Source: Kitasatospora indigofera (lineage in GTDB: Bacteria > Actinomycetota > Actinomycetes > Streptomycetales > Streptomycetaceae). From it: a stretch of 64,000 nt of DNA. The translations under genes and the position numbers were made by a program. Where the stretch lies: contig NZ_BNBO01000013.1 of assembly GCF_014655955.1 (NCBI RefSeq), positions 101,732 through 165,731 on the forward strand. The letters run 5' to 3'. This document shows, piece after piece, positions 48,804-57,541 of the stretch. How positions within the stretch are numbered: position 1 is the stretch's first letter; every line of letters starts with the position of its first letter. Below the pieces are notes generated by a model that was not told the origin of the DNA, searched no databases, and saw only the letters and a program-made list of their open reading frames with translations.

Positions 48804-50186
48804 TCAGGCGGTGTTCTCCCCGGTGCCGCCGACGCGGTCGGCGGCACCGACGGACCTGACGGCGCCGCCGGTGCTGCCGGTGCTGTCCATGACCTGGTCC
48901 GCGCGCAGCTGCTTCGGCAGCACCACCCCGTCCGCCTCGGGCACGGCCCCGTTCGCCCCGGGCACGGCCACGGTCACCGACGGCGCCGGCGTCCGGCCGC
49001 CGACCACCAGGTAACCCGCGGCGGCGAGCGTTCCGCAGACCGCACAGGCGCCCCAGACGGCGCCCCCGCCCGCGTACTGCAGCAGCAGGCCGCCGACGGC
49101 CGGGCCGAGGAAGGACGCCAGCGACCAGGAGAGCGAGTAGACGCCCTGGTAGCGGCCGCGCGCGTGGGCCGGGGAGAGTTCGGCGACCAGGCCCATCATG
49201 GTCGGCGCGTTCATGATCTCGCCGATCGTCCAGATCGCGACGGTGACCGCGAAGAACGTCGCGGAGGAGCCCGCCAGGGCCGTCAGCCCGAAGCCCCAGC
49301 CGGTCAGCAGCGCGCCGGCGACCAGCAGCGCCGTCCGGTTGCGGCCCTCCATCAGCCGGGTCACCGGGATCTGCAGCAGCACGATCAGCAGGCCGTTGAG
49401 GCCGATCACCAGCCCGTACCGGCTGCTGGAGATGCCGGCCTGCCCCATGTCGACGGCCAGGGTGGTGCTGCCCTGCTGGGCGACCAGGGCCAGCAGCAGG
49501 TTGAGCGCGACCACGGTCATGAACCGGGCGTCGCGGAACACGGTGGCCAGGCCGACGGCCGGCCCGTCCGGACGGAGGGCGGGCGTGTCGGGCCTGGTCT
49601 CCGGGATCTTCACGAAGACGACCACCGCGCAGAGCAGCGTGGAGAGCGCGTCCAGCAGGAACAGCGTCAGGTAGCCGTGGGTGGCGATCAGGCCGGCCGC
49701 GGCGGCGGAGACCCCGAAGCCGATGTTGATCGCCCAGTAGTTCAGCGAGTAGGCCCGGACCCGGTCGGCGGCGGGCACCAGGTCCGCGATCATCGCGGAG
49801 ACGGCGGGCCGGGAGGCGTTGTTGAAGAGCCCGACCAGGAAGGCGACCACGGCGATCGTCACCGGGCCGTCCGAGAAGCCCAGCACCGCGGTGAAGACCG
49901 CCGTGCCGAGCTGGGCGGCGACCAGGGTCGGCCGGCGGCCGGCCCGGTCGGTCAGTACCCCGGCGCCGATCGCGGCGACGGCCGAGCCGAGCCCGAAGAG
50001 CGCGGCGACCAGACCGGCGTAGGAGGCCGAGTAGCCACGGTCGGCGGTCAGGTACAGGGCCAGGAAGGTGACCACGAACCCACCGAGCCGGTTGACCAGC
50101 GTGGAGGTCCAGAGCCACCAGAACTGGCGCGGGAGGCCGCCCAGCGTCTCCCGCGCGGTGCTGCTGATTCTGGCGGGGACGGGCAT
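48804..50186 (-). CDS. MFS transporter
   Basis: A 460-residue major facilitator with 12 helices and the motif A loop GVLTDRAGRRPTLV between helices 2 and 3. The Leu/Ala-rich helices are typical of drug-type exporters; substrate unknown. ATG 50186 has GGGAG upstream; the longer ORF runs into the gpm promoter. The C-terminal ~60 residues are polar and low complexity, likely cytoplasmic. It is divergent from gpm. Confidence 0.9.
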   Translation of the reverse strand: MPVPARISSTARETLGGLPRQFWWLWTSTLVNRLGGFVVTFLALYLTADRGYSASYAGLVAALFGLGSAVAAIGAGVLTDRAGRRPTLVAAQLGTAVFTAVLGFSDGPVTIAVVAFLVGLFNNASRPAVSAMIADLVPAADRVRAYSLNYWAINIGFGVSAAAAGLIATHGYLTLFLLDALSTLLCAVVVFVKIPETRPDTPALRPDGPAVGLATVFRDARFMTVVALNLLLALVAQQGSTTLAVDMGQAGISSSRYGLVIGLNGLLIVLLQIPVTRLMEGRNRTALLVAGALLTGWGFGLTALAGSSATFFAVTVAIWTIGEIMNAPTMMGLVAELSPAHARGRYQGVYSLSWSLASFLGPAVGGLLLQYAGGGAVWGACAVCGTLAAAGYLVVGGRTPAPSVTVAVPGANGAVPEADGVVLPKQLRADQVMDSTGSTGGAVRSVGAADRVGGTGENTA

Positions 50187-50321
50187 GCGGGGCTCCCGGA
50201 CGGCAGGTGTCGCGATGAGCGGTACGGGGTGGATCGGACACCGGGACAGTAAGTGGCGCTGACGATGGGCACACATTACACAGCGCCCCCGGTGCCTGTC
50301 AGGCCCTTAAAACCCCTCCAC

Positions 50322-50327
50322 TAAGCT
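50322..50327 (+). promoter_or_regulatory. -10 box of a probable leaderless gpm transcript
   Basis: TAAGCT seven bases before the ATG of the phosphoglycerate mutase gene; the spacing places the transcription start at or next to the start codon. Confidence 0.5.
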
Positions 50328-50334
50328 GGGGGTC

Positions 50335-51093
50335 ATGGCTGATACGACCTACCGACTGATCCTGCTCCGCCACGGCGAGAGCCAGTGGAACCAGAAGAAC
50401 CTGTTCACCGGTTGGGTCGACGTCGACCTCAACGAGAAGGGCGAGAAGGAGGCCGCCCGCGGTGGCGAGCTGCTCGCCGCCGAAGGCTTCCTCCCCGACG
50501 TGCTGCACACCTCGCTGCTGCGCCGCGCCATCCGCACCTCGCAGATCGCGCTGGACAAGGCCGACCGGCACTGGATCCCGGTCAGCCGCAGCTGGCGGCT
50601 GAACGAGCGCCACTACGGCGCCCTGCAGGGCAAGGACAAGGCCCAGACGCTCGCCGAGTTCGGCGAGGAGCAGTTCCAGCTCTGGCGCCGCTCGTACGAC
50701 ACCCCGCCGCCGGTGCTGGCCGACGACAACGAGTACTCGCAGGCCGGCGACGCCCGCTACGCCGAGATCCCGAGCGAGCTGCGTCCGCGGACCGAGTGCC
50801 TCAAGGACGTCGTCGACCGGATGCTGCCGTACTGGTACGACGCGATCGTCCCGGACCTCGCCGCCGGCAAGACCGTCCTGGTCACCGCCCACGGCAACAG
50901 CCTGCGGGCGCTGGTCAAGCACCTCGACGGCATCTCCGACGAGGACATCGCGGGCCTGAACATCCCGACCGGCATCCCGCTGGTCTACGAGCTCGACGCC
51001 GACTTCAAGCCGGTCGTCAAGGGCGGCCGCTACCTCGACGCCGACGCCGCCGCGGCGGCCATCGAGGCGGTCAAGAACCAGGGCAAGAAGTAG
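50335..51093 (+). CDS. gpmA: 2,3-bisphosphoglycerate-dependent phosphoglycerate mutase
   Basis: A 252-residue dPGM. The phospho-histidine is H13 in [10 protein letters not shown], with R12 and the catalytic Glu E91 in [15 protein letters not shown] and H186 in [15 protein letters not shown]. It interconverts 3- and 2-phosphoglycerate in glycolysis and gluconeogenesis in the cytoplasm. All signature residues are present and the length is normal. It is probably expressed from a leaderless mRNA and is followed by a strong terminator. Confidence 0.97.
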   Translation: MADTTYRLILLRHGESQWNQKNLFTGWVDVDLNEKGEKEAARGGELLAAEGFLPDVLHTSLLRRAIRTSQIALDKADRHWIPVSRSWRLNERHYGALQGKDKAQTLAEFGEEQFQLWRRSYDTPPPVLADDNEYSQAGDARYAEIPSELRPRTECLKDVVDRMLPYWYDAIVPDLAAGKTVLVTAHGNSLRALVKHLDGISDEDIAGLNIPTGIPLVYELDADFKPVVKGGRYLDADAAAAAIEAVKNQGKK

Positions 51094-51115
51094 TCCGAAC
51101 CCCCTTCGGCCGGTC

Positions 51116-51149
51116 CGGCCCCGCTCCCCGCATCCGGGGCGCGGGGCCG
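51116..51149 (+). terminator. Terminator after gpm
   Basis: Stem CGGCCCCGC / GCGGGGCCG with an inner CCCCG/CGGGG stem, followed by TTTCGCGTTT, 23 bases after the stop. Confidence 0.85.
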
Positions 51150-51248
51150 TTTCGCGTTTCCGGCGAGGCGGCCGGCGAGGTGGCCGGAGTCGGCGGAGGT
51201 GCTTGCCGGGCAGGGGTGCTGACCGTCCGTCAAGGCCCGGTGTCCCAA

Positions 51249-51264
51249 AATGGTTCAGACCATT
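51249..51264 (+). promoter_or_regulatory. DasR-type (dre) palindrome over the LPMO -35 box
   Basis: AATGGT-TCAG-ACCATT. The core TGGTTCAGACCA differs from the dre core TGGTCTAGACCA at two of twelve positions. It overlaps the -35 box TTGACG (51263-51268); a TAGCGT -10 box lies at 51287-51292 after an 18-base spacer. DasR represses chitin and GlcNAc genes until GlcNAc-derived sugar phosphates are present. Confidence 0.75.
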
Positions 51265-51393
51265 GACGCTCGGGTGTCCCGGCTTCTAGCGTGGGGGTAC
51301 TGGCCTGGCGCAGGCATGCCAACGAACTCTGTCGGCCGCTCCCCACACGCGGCCTGTGTCCGGCGTGTTCATCCACCCCCACGGAGGAGCACC

Positions 51394-51981
51394 ATGCGCA
51401 AACGTCATGTTCTCGCGGCGACCCTCGCGGCCGCCGCCGTCCCGCTGGGTCTCGCGTTCCCCGCCCAGTCGCACGGCTACATCTCGACCCCGCCGAGCCG
51501 CGCCGCCCTGTGCGCGGCGGGCACCGTCACCGGCTGCGGTGACATCCAGTGGGAGCCGCAGAGCGTGGAGGGCCCGAAGGGCTTCCCGTCGGGCGGCCCG
51601 TCCGACGGCACCATCTGCGCGGGCGGGAACTCCCGGTTCGCCCAGCTGGACGCCCCGCGCGGCGGCAACTGGCCCAGCACCAAGGTGACGGCGGGGCAGA
51701 AGCTCACCTTCACCTGGAAGTTCACCGCGCGGCACGCCACCACGTCGTTCCGGTACTTCCTGACCAAGGCCGGCTACAACGCCACCCAGCCGGTGACCCG
51801 GGCCAACCTGGACCTCACGCCGTTCCTGACCGTGCCCTACAACGGTGCCCAGCCGCCGACCACGCTCAGCCACTCCGCGACCCTGCCCACCGGCCGTACC
51901 GGGCACCAGGTCGTCGTCGCGGTCTGGGAGATCGCCGACACCGGCAACGCGTTCTACTCCTGCACCGATCTGACGTTCTGA
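51394..51981 (+). CDS. Secreted AA10 lytic polysaccharide monooxygenase (chitin-active type)
   Basis: A 195-residue protein. The signal peptide of 26 residues is cut so that the mature chain starts with H27 (HGYISTPPSR), the N-terminal half of the copper histidine brace; the second His is H114 in FTARHATTSFRYFLTK. The axial Phe lies in DTGNAFYSCTDLTF at the C-terminus. There is no separate carbohydrate-binding domain. The AA10 type with this motif oxidises crystalline chitin. Regulation by DasR is indicated by the dre-like site. Strong GGAGGAG ribosome site. Confidence 0.95.
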   Translation: MRKRHVLAATLAAAAVPLGLAFPAQSHGYISTPPSRAALCAAGTVTGCGDIQWEPQSVEGPKGFPSGGPSDGTICAGGNSRFAQLDAPRGGNWPSTKVTAGQKLTFTWKFTARHATTSFRYFLTKAGYNATQPVTRANLDLTPFLTVPYNGAQPPTTLSHSATLPTGRTGHQVVVAVWEIADTGNAFYSCTDLTF

Positions 51982-52009
51982 GCGCGCTGACCGCTCCGAG
52001 CAGGCCGGA

Positions 52010-52030
52010 CCCGCGGTGAGAGACCGCGGG
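52010..52030 (+). terminator. First hairpin after the LPMO gene
   Basis: CCCGCGGT-GAGAG-ACCGCGGG, an eight-base perfect stem 28 bases past the stop. Confidence 0.6.
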
Positions 52031-52083
52031 CACGGTCCGAGGCTGTCCCGGGCCTGGTCCTGAGCCTGGCCCGGGCAGACCGC

Positions 52084-52130
52084 GGCCGGCCGGGGTGCCC
52101 CGCAACGGAGCGGTGGCACCCCGGCCGGCC
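52084..52130 (+). terminator. Second, strong hairpin after the LPMO gene
   Basis: Sixteen-base perfect stem GGCCGGCCGGGGTGCC / GGCACCCCGGCCGGCC with a 15-base loop, followed by TTCGGTCGTT. Confidence 0.8.
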
Positions 52131-52274
52131 TTCGGTCGTTCCCGCGCGGTCGACACCGCGCGTCCTTCCCGCGCAGGCTGACCGGCGCCGGCTGTCCCGC
52201 GCCTGATGCCGGGCGCGGGGTGCGGGCAGCCGGCCCGGCGGGCCCGTGCCGGAGGGCGGTGCGGGCGGAAGGGG

Positions 52275-52451
52275 TCAGTGGCCGCAGCAGCCGCCGCTCG
52301 CGCCGCCGCACTGGCAGGGCGCGCCGCTCTGGCAGCCGCAGCCGCAGCCGGGACCGCAGCCGCAGCCGGCGGCGAGGACGGGCAGCAACCGGGGAGTGGT
52401 GGGCTCGGAGGTACGGACCGGGGGCGCCGGCCGGGTGGGGGTTGCCTTCAT
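52275..52451 (-). CDS. Small cysteine-rich peptide, metallothionein-like
   Basis: A 58-residue peptide with nine cysteines packed into residues 30-56 (C30, C32, C36, C38, C40, C46, C48, C55, C56) and a terminal His. They are spaced as CxC, CxCxC, CxC and CC between Gly, Gln and Ser, the pattern of metal-thiolate peptides. The N-terminal 29 residues are Pro/Thr-rich with one hydrophobic patch (RLLPVLAAG). There is a near-ideal GAGGAGG ribosome site eight bases before the ATG, which makes it a real gene. A palindrome lies in the leader just upstream. Metal binding is inference; it may instead be a modified peptide precursor. Confidence 0.8.
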   Translation of the reverse strand: MKATPTRPAPPVRTSEPTTPRLLPVLAAGCGCGPGCGCGCQSGAPCQCGGASGGCCGH

Positions 52452-52776
52452 GGTGCTGGACCCTCCTCGTGACGGGCACACTTCTGTGCCTACACGTCGA
52501 GTGAAGCGTCGCGCCCGGGGAGCGTCAACGGGCGCGCGGGGGTGGGGGCCCGGCCTGCCGTGCTCCCTCACCACCGCCGCCCGCGGTTTAGAGCGACGGG
52601 CCCAAGGTGGGAGGTGACGGGGGACGTACGCCCCCCGGCCACCCCGAGGCGGCGTCGGTCGCCGCGGCCCCGCCCCCGGCCCCCGGCCGGAGCCACCCCC
52701 GGTCCGGCCTGGTCCGGCCTCGCGATCCGCGTCCCCGACGCCGCCCCTCCATTGACCCACCCCGGGCCGGACGGTC
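52452..52776. other. Region between phoU and the cysteine-rich peptide gene
   Basis: Upstream DNA of the minus-strand Cys-rich peptide. It contains its leader palindrome (52475-52490) and a TTGACG hexamer (minus strand, 52523-52528) that may be the -35 box; the -10 box is uncertain (TTCACT at 52500-52505). The rest, towards phoU, is GC-rich with no gene. Confidence 0.55.
52475..52490 (-). promoter_or_regulatory. Palindrome upstream of the cysteine-rich peptide
   Basis: GGCACA-CTTC-TGTGCC, six-base perfect arms (minus strand reads the same arms around GAAG), about ten bases before the ribosome site. It could be a metal-sensor operator or a leader hairpin. Confidence 0.5.
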
Positions 52777-53457
52777 CTACTCCGAGGTTGCCGCCTCGCC
52801 CGAGGCGACGAACTCCTCGACGTGCTCGCCCGTCACCAGGTAGACGACCCGCTTCGCCACCGAGACCGCGTGGTCGGCGAAGCGCTCGTAGTAGCGGCCG
52901 ACCAGCGTGACGTCCACGCCGGTCTCGATACCGTGCTGCCAGCGGTCGTCGATCAGGTGTGCGAACAGCTCGCGGTGCAGGGCGTCGATGGCGTCGTCGT
53001 CCCGCTCCAGTTCCAGGGCCGCGTCGACGTCCTTGGTGGCGATGACCAGGCCGGCCTTGGCCACCAGGCGCTGGGCGAGCTGGCCCATCTCCAGGACGAT
53101 CGGGTGCAGGTCGTTGGGCACGGCCGACGCCGGGTAGCGCAGCCGCGCGACCTTGGCGACGTGCCGGGCCAGGTCGCCGCAGCGCTCCAGGTCGGCGCTC
53201 ATCCGCAGCGAGGTGACCACGATCCGCAGGTCGGTGGCGACCGGCTGCTGGCGGGCGAGCAGGTCGATCGCCCGGTTCTCCAGGTCGTGGTGGAGGGCGT
53301 TGACCTTCTCGTCCGCGGCGATCACGCTCTCGGCGAGCGCCAGGTCCGCGTCGAGCAGCGCGGTGGTGGCGCGGCCCATGGCCGAACCGACCAGCCGGGC
53401 CATCTCGACCAGGCTGTCGCCGATCGAGTCGAGTTCCTCGTGGTACGCGTCGCGCAT
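52777..53457 (-). CDS. phoU: Phosphate signalling regulator PhoU
   Basis: A 226-residue protein with the two three-helix PhoU repeats; metal-binding type motifs are seen as RCGDLARHVAKVA in the first and RYYERFADHAVSVAKRVVY in the second. PhoU couples phosphate uptake by Pst to the PhoR sensor kinase and dampens PhoR signalling when phosphate is sufficient. It diverges from phoR-phoP across a 300-base region containing a PHO box. Length and motifs are normal. Confidence 0.96.
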   Translation of the reverse strand: MRDAYHEELDSIGDSLVEMARLVGSAMGRATTALLDADLALAESVIAADEKVNALHHDLENRAIDLLARQQPVATDLRIVVTSLRMSADLERCGDLARHVAKVARLRYPASAVPNDLHPIVLEMGQLAQRLVAKAGLVIATKDVDAALELERDDDAIDALHRELFAHLIDDRWQHGIETGVDVTLVGRYYERFADHAVSVAKRVVYLVTGEHVEEFVASGEAATSE

Positions 53458-53759
53458 GCTCTCTCCTCAGAAGCTGTGTCGGTGGCGGTGCCGACCGGTC
53501 GCCCCGCAGTCCGGGGACTGGCGGGACGGCCGCTGCTGGTGGCGCGAATCGTACGCGCGCACCAGGGGCGGCGGGCGGGTGTCCGCTGCCGCTGCCCCGT
53601 CCCACACGGGCCGTGCCACCACACTGGGCCGTCCGGGCGACGCCGCCCGCGCCGACCGGTGAATCGACGGCTACCTGAAGGTGAATTCTCGGCAACGTCA
53701 GGCCGATGCCTTGATCGGACCCTGGGGGAGGGCCTCCGGGATGCGCTTACGCTGGCCAC
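53458..53759. other. phoU / phoR-phoP divergent control region
   Basis: About 300 bases. The PHO box is at 53658-53697; the remainder contains no ORF that can be supported. It serves as the promoter region of both divergent transcripts. Confidence 0.7.
53658..53697. promoter_or_regulatory. PHO box (four direct repeat units)
   Basis: Units GGTGAAT (53658), GGCTACC (53669), GGTGAAT (53680) and GGCAACG (53691) occur at exact 11-base steps with four-base spacers. The complement of the strong units is ATTCACC, close to the GTTCACC consensus bound by PhoP in streptomycetes. It indicates autoregulation of phoRP and control of phoU. Confidence 0.8.
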
Positions 53760-55043
53760 ATGGACGTGAATGTGGCCGCCGCCGCTGCCTGCGCCATAGC
53801 CGGGCTCGGCGTCGGTCTCACGGCCGCCATCGCCTTCCGTTGGAGCGAACGCGAACAGGCCCGCGACCGGCACGGCAGCAGCGGCAAGAACGCGAACGGC
53901 ACCACCGGCACCCAGGAGTCCCCGCTGCCTCCCGGCGTGGACACGGTGCTCTCGGTGCTGCGCTCGTGCGCGATCGTGCTCGGGGACGGCGACGAGGTGG
54001 TCAAGGCCAGCTCCGCCGCCTACGCGATGGGCCTGGTCAGGGGCGGCGCGGTGGCCGTCGACCAGATGCTCTCGCTGGCCCGGGCGACCCGCCGCGACGG
54101 GGAGATCCGCCAGGCGGAGCTGGAACTGCCCCGCCCGGGCGTGGCCCGCGCCGCCGACCCGCTGGCGGTCTCCGTCCGGGTCGCGCCGCTCGGCTCCCGC
54201 CTGGTGCTGGTGCTGGTCGAGGACCTCACCGAGCGCCGCCGGGTGGAGGCCGTCCGCCGCGACTTCGTCGCCAACGTCAGCCATGAGCTCAAGACCCCGG
54301 TCGGCGCGCTCTCGCTGCTCTCCGAGGCGGTCGCCGACGCCTCCGACGACCCGGAGGCGGTGCAGCGCTTCGCCGGCCGGATGCAGATCGAGGCGACCAG
54401 GCTGGCCAGCCTGGTCCAGGAGATCATCGACCTGTCGCGGGTCCAGGACGACCGGTTGATGGTCGACCCGGAGCCGGTGCCGGTGGACGAGCTGATCGCC
54501 GAGGCGATCGACCGCTGCCGGCAGCAGGCCGCCGCCAAGCAGATCCACATCGCGGCCGGCGGCATCGCCGGGCTCTACCTGCACGGCAACCGCGGCCAGC
54601 TGGCCGCGGCGCTGGGCAACCTGGTGGAGAACGCCGTCAACTACAGCCCGCCGCGGACCCGGGTGGCCATCGCGACCCGCCGGATCTCCAGTGCGGCGGC
54701 GCTCGGCGAGGCGGACGGCGAGCTGATCGAGATCTCGGTGACCGACCAGGGCATCGGCATCTCCGAGAAGGACCGCGAACGGGTCTTCGAACGCTTCTAC
54801 CGGGTGGACCCGGCCCGGTCCCGCCAGACCGGCGGCACCGGCCTCGGCCTCTCCATCGTCAAGCACGTGGCCGCCTCGCACGGCGGCACCGTCTCGGTCT
54901 GGAGCGTCGAGGGCCAGGGCTCCACCTTCACCGTCCGGCTGCCCGCCGGGCAGGCCCCCGGCGACGGACCGCTCGCCGGCGAGTCGTCCGCCCACCCCCT
55001 GTCATCCCCATCCCCCCAGCTTGCCCCGGAGGCCCGAAAGTGA
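53760..55043 (+). CDS. phoR: Phosphate sensor histidine kinase PhoR
   Basis: A 427-residue sensor kinase. One membrane helix (about residues 4-25), a PAS-like region (55-160), then the dimerisation domain with the phosphorylated H175 in FVANVSHELKTPVGALSLL, and the ATPase domain with N box NLVENAVNYS, G1 VTDQGIGIS, F box FERFYRVD and G2 GGTGLGLSIVKHV. Under phosphate limitation it phosphorylates PhoP. The stop overlaps the phoP start, so the two are coupled. The C-terminus is a Ser/Pro-rich tail. Confidence 0.96.
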   Translation: MDVNVAAAAACAIAGLGVGLTAAIAFRWSEREQARDRHGSSGKNANGTTGTQESPLPPGVDTVLSVLRSCAIVLGDGDEVVKASSAAYAMGLVRGGAVAVDQMLSLARATRRDGEIRQAELELPRPGVARAADPLAVSVRVAPLGSRLVLVLVEDLTERRRVEAVRRDFVANVSHELKTPVGALSLLSEAVADASDDPEAVQRFAGRMQIEATRLASLVQEIIDLSRVQDDRLMVDPEPVPVDELIAEAIDRCRQQAAAKQIHIAAGGIAGLYLHGNRGQLAAALGNLVENAVNYSPPRTRVAIATRRISSAAALGEADGELIEISVTDQGIGISEKDRERVFERFYRVDPARSRQTGGTGLGLSIVKHVAASHGGTVSVWSVEGQGSTFTVRLPAGQAPGDGPLAGESSAHPLSSPSPQLAPEARK

Positions 55044-55735
55044 CCCGAGTACTGGTGGTCGAGGACGAGGAGTCGTTCAGCGACGCCCTCTCGTACATGC
55101 TCCGCAAGGAAGGCTTCGAGGTGGCCATCGCGGCCACCGGGCCCGACGCCCTGGAGCAGTTCGAACGCAACGGCGCCGACCTCGTCCTGCTCGACCTGAT
55201 GCTCCCGGGCCTGCCCGGTACCGAGGTCTGCCGCCAGCTGCGGGTGCGTTCCAACGTGCCGGTGATCATGGTGACGGCCAAGGACAGCGAGATCGACAAG
55301 GTGGTCGGCCTGGAGATAGGGGCGGACGACTACGTCACCAAGCCGTACTCCACCCGCGAGCTGGTCGCCCGGATCCGCGCGGTGCTCCGCCGCCGCGGTG
55401 AGGACGGCGGCCCGGGCGCGGACGGCGGCGGCCCCGGCGCGCTGGAGGCGGGACCGGTCCGGATGGACGTCGACCGGCACGTGGTGACGGTGGACGGCGC
55501 CAAGGTCGACCTGCCGCTCAAGGAGTTCGACCTGCTGGAGATGCTGCTGCGCAACGCCGGCCGGGTGCTGACCCGGATGCAGCTGATCGACCGGGTCTGG
55601 GGCGCCGACTACGTCGGTGACACCAAGACGCTGGACGTCCACGTGAAGCGCCTGCGGGCCAAGATCGAGCCGGACCCGGGCGCCCCGCGGTACCTGGTGA
55701 CGGTCCGCGGCCTCGGCTACAAGTTCGAGCCGTAA
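55040..55735 (+). CDS. phoP: Phosphate response regulator PhoP
   Basis: A 231-residue OmpR/PhoB-type regulator. Receiver: acidic pair in VVEDEESF, phospho-acceptor D52 in LVLLDLMLPG, Thr in IMVTAKD, and Lys in YVTKPYS. C-terminal winged helix: LPLKEFDLLEMLLRNAGRVLTRMQLIDRVWG and KTLDVHVKRLRAKIEPDP. It binds PHO boxes and activates phosphate-scavenging genes. GTG start overlapping the phoR stop (GTGA). A Gly/Asp linker (GGPGADGGGPG) joins the domains. Confidence 0.97.
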   Translation: MTRVLVVEDEESFSDALSYMLRKEGFEVAIAATGPDALEQFERNGADLVLLDLMLPGLPGTEVCRQLRVRSNVPVIMVTAKDSEIDKVVGLEIGADDYVTKPYSTRELVARIRAVLRRRGEDGGPGADGGGPGALEAGPVRMDVDRHVVTVDGAKVDLPLKEFDLLEMLLRNAGRVLTRMQLIDRVWGADYVGDTKTLDVHVKRLRAKIEPDPGAPRYLVTVRGLGYKFEP

Positions 55736-55771
55736 CCGCGCGCCGCACGGCCGGGGCCCCGCGCCCCGTAC

Positions 55772-55810
55772 GACGGCCCCCGCCCCCCAGGAGGGGGGAC
55801 GGGGGCCGTC
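55772..55810. terminator. Terminator between phoP and the lipoprotein gene
   Basis: Stem GACGGCCCCCG ... CGGGGGCCGTC with inner C-run/G-run pairing, between converging genes. Confidence 0.82.
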
Positions 55811-55835
55811 GCGTTCGTCCGGGTGCCGCGTCGGG

Positions 55836-56513
55836 TCAGTGCGCGGCGGCGATCGGGCTGCCCGAGGCGGTGGGGCTGCCGGAGGCGGCCGGGCCGGTGG
55901 GCTTGGCACCGGCCGTGGCCGTGGCGCCGGCCGTGGGGCTGGGCGCGGCGGCCGGGCTGGCCGTGCCGGCGGCGGGCGAGGCCGGGGCGGAGGGCGTGGG
56001 GGTCGGGCCGAAGCCCTTGTAGTAGCCGAAGTTCGCGTAGACGGCCGCCTCGGCCTGGACCTGGCCGGCCTTCTCGAAGGCGAAGGTGGTCGGCACGAAG
56101 CCGCCGACCTGGAGGGTCGCCGAGGCGAGGCGGGCCGTGGGCTGGCCCGGGCCGCCGAGCAGCACCGCGTCGCCGGGCTTGATGATCAGCTCCTTGAGGG
56201 GCGCGCCGCTCGGGTCGGTGAGGGTCGCCGTCCCGCCGCCCTCGACGCTGATGGACTCCAGCCTGGCCGGCTCGGCGCCGGTGTTGCTGATGTTGACCGT
56301 CACGTTGGCGGGCCCGGTGTGCTCGCCCGAGGTCTCGTCCCCGGTGACGACGACGATGTTGTTCAGCCTGAGGTCGGTGCCGAGGGTCACCGACGTGTTG
56401 TCCGGCTTGACCTCCAGCGTCTCCGCGTTGTTGCCGGCCGCGCAGGCGGACAGCGAGGCGATGGCGATGGCGGCGATGGCGGCGAGGCTGCCGCGTCGAA
56501 GGCTGCGGCTCAC
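55836..56513 (-). CDS. Lipoprotein (DUF461-like)
   Basis: A 225-residue lipoprotein. The signal sequence ends in the lipobox ASLSAC, so the Cys at about residue 24 is lipid-modified. The mature part (about 30-165) is a β-rich domain with [37 protein letters not shown] and [16 protein letters not shown], resembling copper-chaperone-like or DUF461 proteins but without a clear metal motif. The C-terminal ~60 residues are an Ala/Pro/Thr/Ser-rich tail. I start at GTG 56513, after AAGGAG. It occupies the conserved position between phoP and carD. Confidence 0.85.
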   Translation of the reverse strand: MSRSLRRGSLAAIAAIAIASLSACAAGNNAETLEVKPDNTSVTLGTDLRLNNIVVVTGDETSGEHTGPANVTVNISNTGAEPARLESISVEGGGTATLTDPSGAPLKELIIKPGDAVLLGGPGQPTARLASATLQVGGFVPTTFAFEKAGQVQAEAAVYANFGYYKGFGPTPTPSAPASPAAGTASPAAAPSPTAGATATAGAKPTGPAASGSPTASGSPIAAAH

Positions 56514-57058
56514 GGCGGCGGCTTCTCCTTGGTCACGTTTCGGATGGTCAGGGCCCAGGTTACCGACCGCTGTTATCCGCTCATCATGGGGTGGCCCCGT
56601 GTCGCGGGCCGAGTCCGGCGGGCCGCCGGCGGCGGGGCGGGCGGGGCGGGCGCCGACGGGGCCGGGACGGGTCGCACGGATCTCCCGCCGACCCGCCGCA
56701 GTGCGGGCGTGGCGTGCACGCCCCCGGACACCTCCGCGCGCCGCGCCGGAGGATTCGCCGCCCACGAACCAGGCCCGGGCCTGCCCGGCCGTCATGGACC
56801 AAGATCGGATCACGATCGGGAAACGGCGGGATAAAGAGCGAAAACTCAAGATCCAATCATGGTTTCGTGAGTGTTGCAGCAGGTTTCGCCCGGCGCCGGA
56901 ACCGCCTCCGACCTGCGGGAAGCCTCCGTCGACGACCGGTCGCAGCACGTCATGGGGGTGCTTGTCAAGCCCCGAGACCGGCCCTGACCTGCGAAAACGC
57001 CCTTCGGGTGCGCCGAAAAGCGTGTTATTCTGGAAAGCCACGGAAGGGGTCCTGTCAC
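56514..57058. other. Upstream region of carD and the lipoprotein gene
   Basis: A 545-base divergent intergenic region, the largest in the core block. Near the lipoprotein gene TAACCT (minus strand, about 56557-56562) may be a -10 box. An AT-richer island lies at about 56800-56885. Before carD, TATTCT (about 57026-57031) is a likely -10 box, 28 bases before the ATG. No convincing ORF lies here; the size suggests several promoters for the essential carD gene. Confidence 0.6.
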
Positions 57059-57541
57059 ATGACGTTCAAGGTTGGCGACACGGTGGTCTACCCCCATCAC
57101 GGGGCTGCGCTGATCGAGGCCATCGAAATTCGCCAGATCAAAGGTGTGGACAAGACCTACCTGGTGCTGAAGGTGCAGCAGGGTGACCTGACGCTGCGCG
57201 TGCCCGCCGAGAACGCAGAGTTCGTCGGTGTGCGCGATGTGGTCGGCCAGGAGGGTCTGGACCGGGTCTTCGAGGTGCTTCGCGCACCGTACACCGAAGA
57301 GCCGACCAACTGGTCCCGCCGCTACAAGGCGAACCTCGAAAAGCTTGCTTCGGGCGACGTTATCAAGGTCGCCGAGGTTGTGCGCGACCTTTGGCGTCGC
57401 GAGCGCGAGCGCGGGCTGTCCGCGGGCGAGAAGCGGATGCTCGCCAAGGCGCGCCAGATCCTGGTCAGCGAGCTCGCGCTGGCCGAGAACACCAACGAGG
57501 ACAAGGCGGAGACGCTGCTCGACGAGGTGCTGGCCTCGTAG
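57059..57541 (+). CDS. carD: CarD-family transcription factor (CdnL type)
   Basis: A 160-residue CarD protein. The N-terminal RNA-polymerase-interacting Tudor-like domain begins [23 protein letters not shown], and the C-terminal helical DNA-binding domain includes [52 protein letters not shown]; the conserved Trp wedge is in this DLWRRE region. CarD stabilises open promoter complexes, especially at rRNA and housekeeping promoters, and is essential in mycobacteria. GGAAGGGG site. Start of the conserved carD-ispD-ispF-cysS-rlmB run. Confidence 0.96.
   Translation: MTFKVGDTVVYPHHGAALIEAIEIRQIKGVDKTYLVLKVQQGDLTLRVPAENAEFVGVRDVVGQEGLDRVFEVLRAPYTEEPTNWSRRYKANLEKLASGDVIKVAEVVRDLWRRERERGLSAGEKRMLAKARQILVSELALAENTNEDKAETLLDEVLAS

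Larger units (their letters stand above)
51094..51393. other. Region between gpm and the LPMO gene
   Basis: It holds the gpm terminator (51116-51149), a DasR-type palindrome and promoter (51249-51292) and a leader of about 95 bases before the LPMO start. No ORF is supported. Confidence 0.7.
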
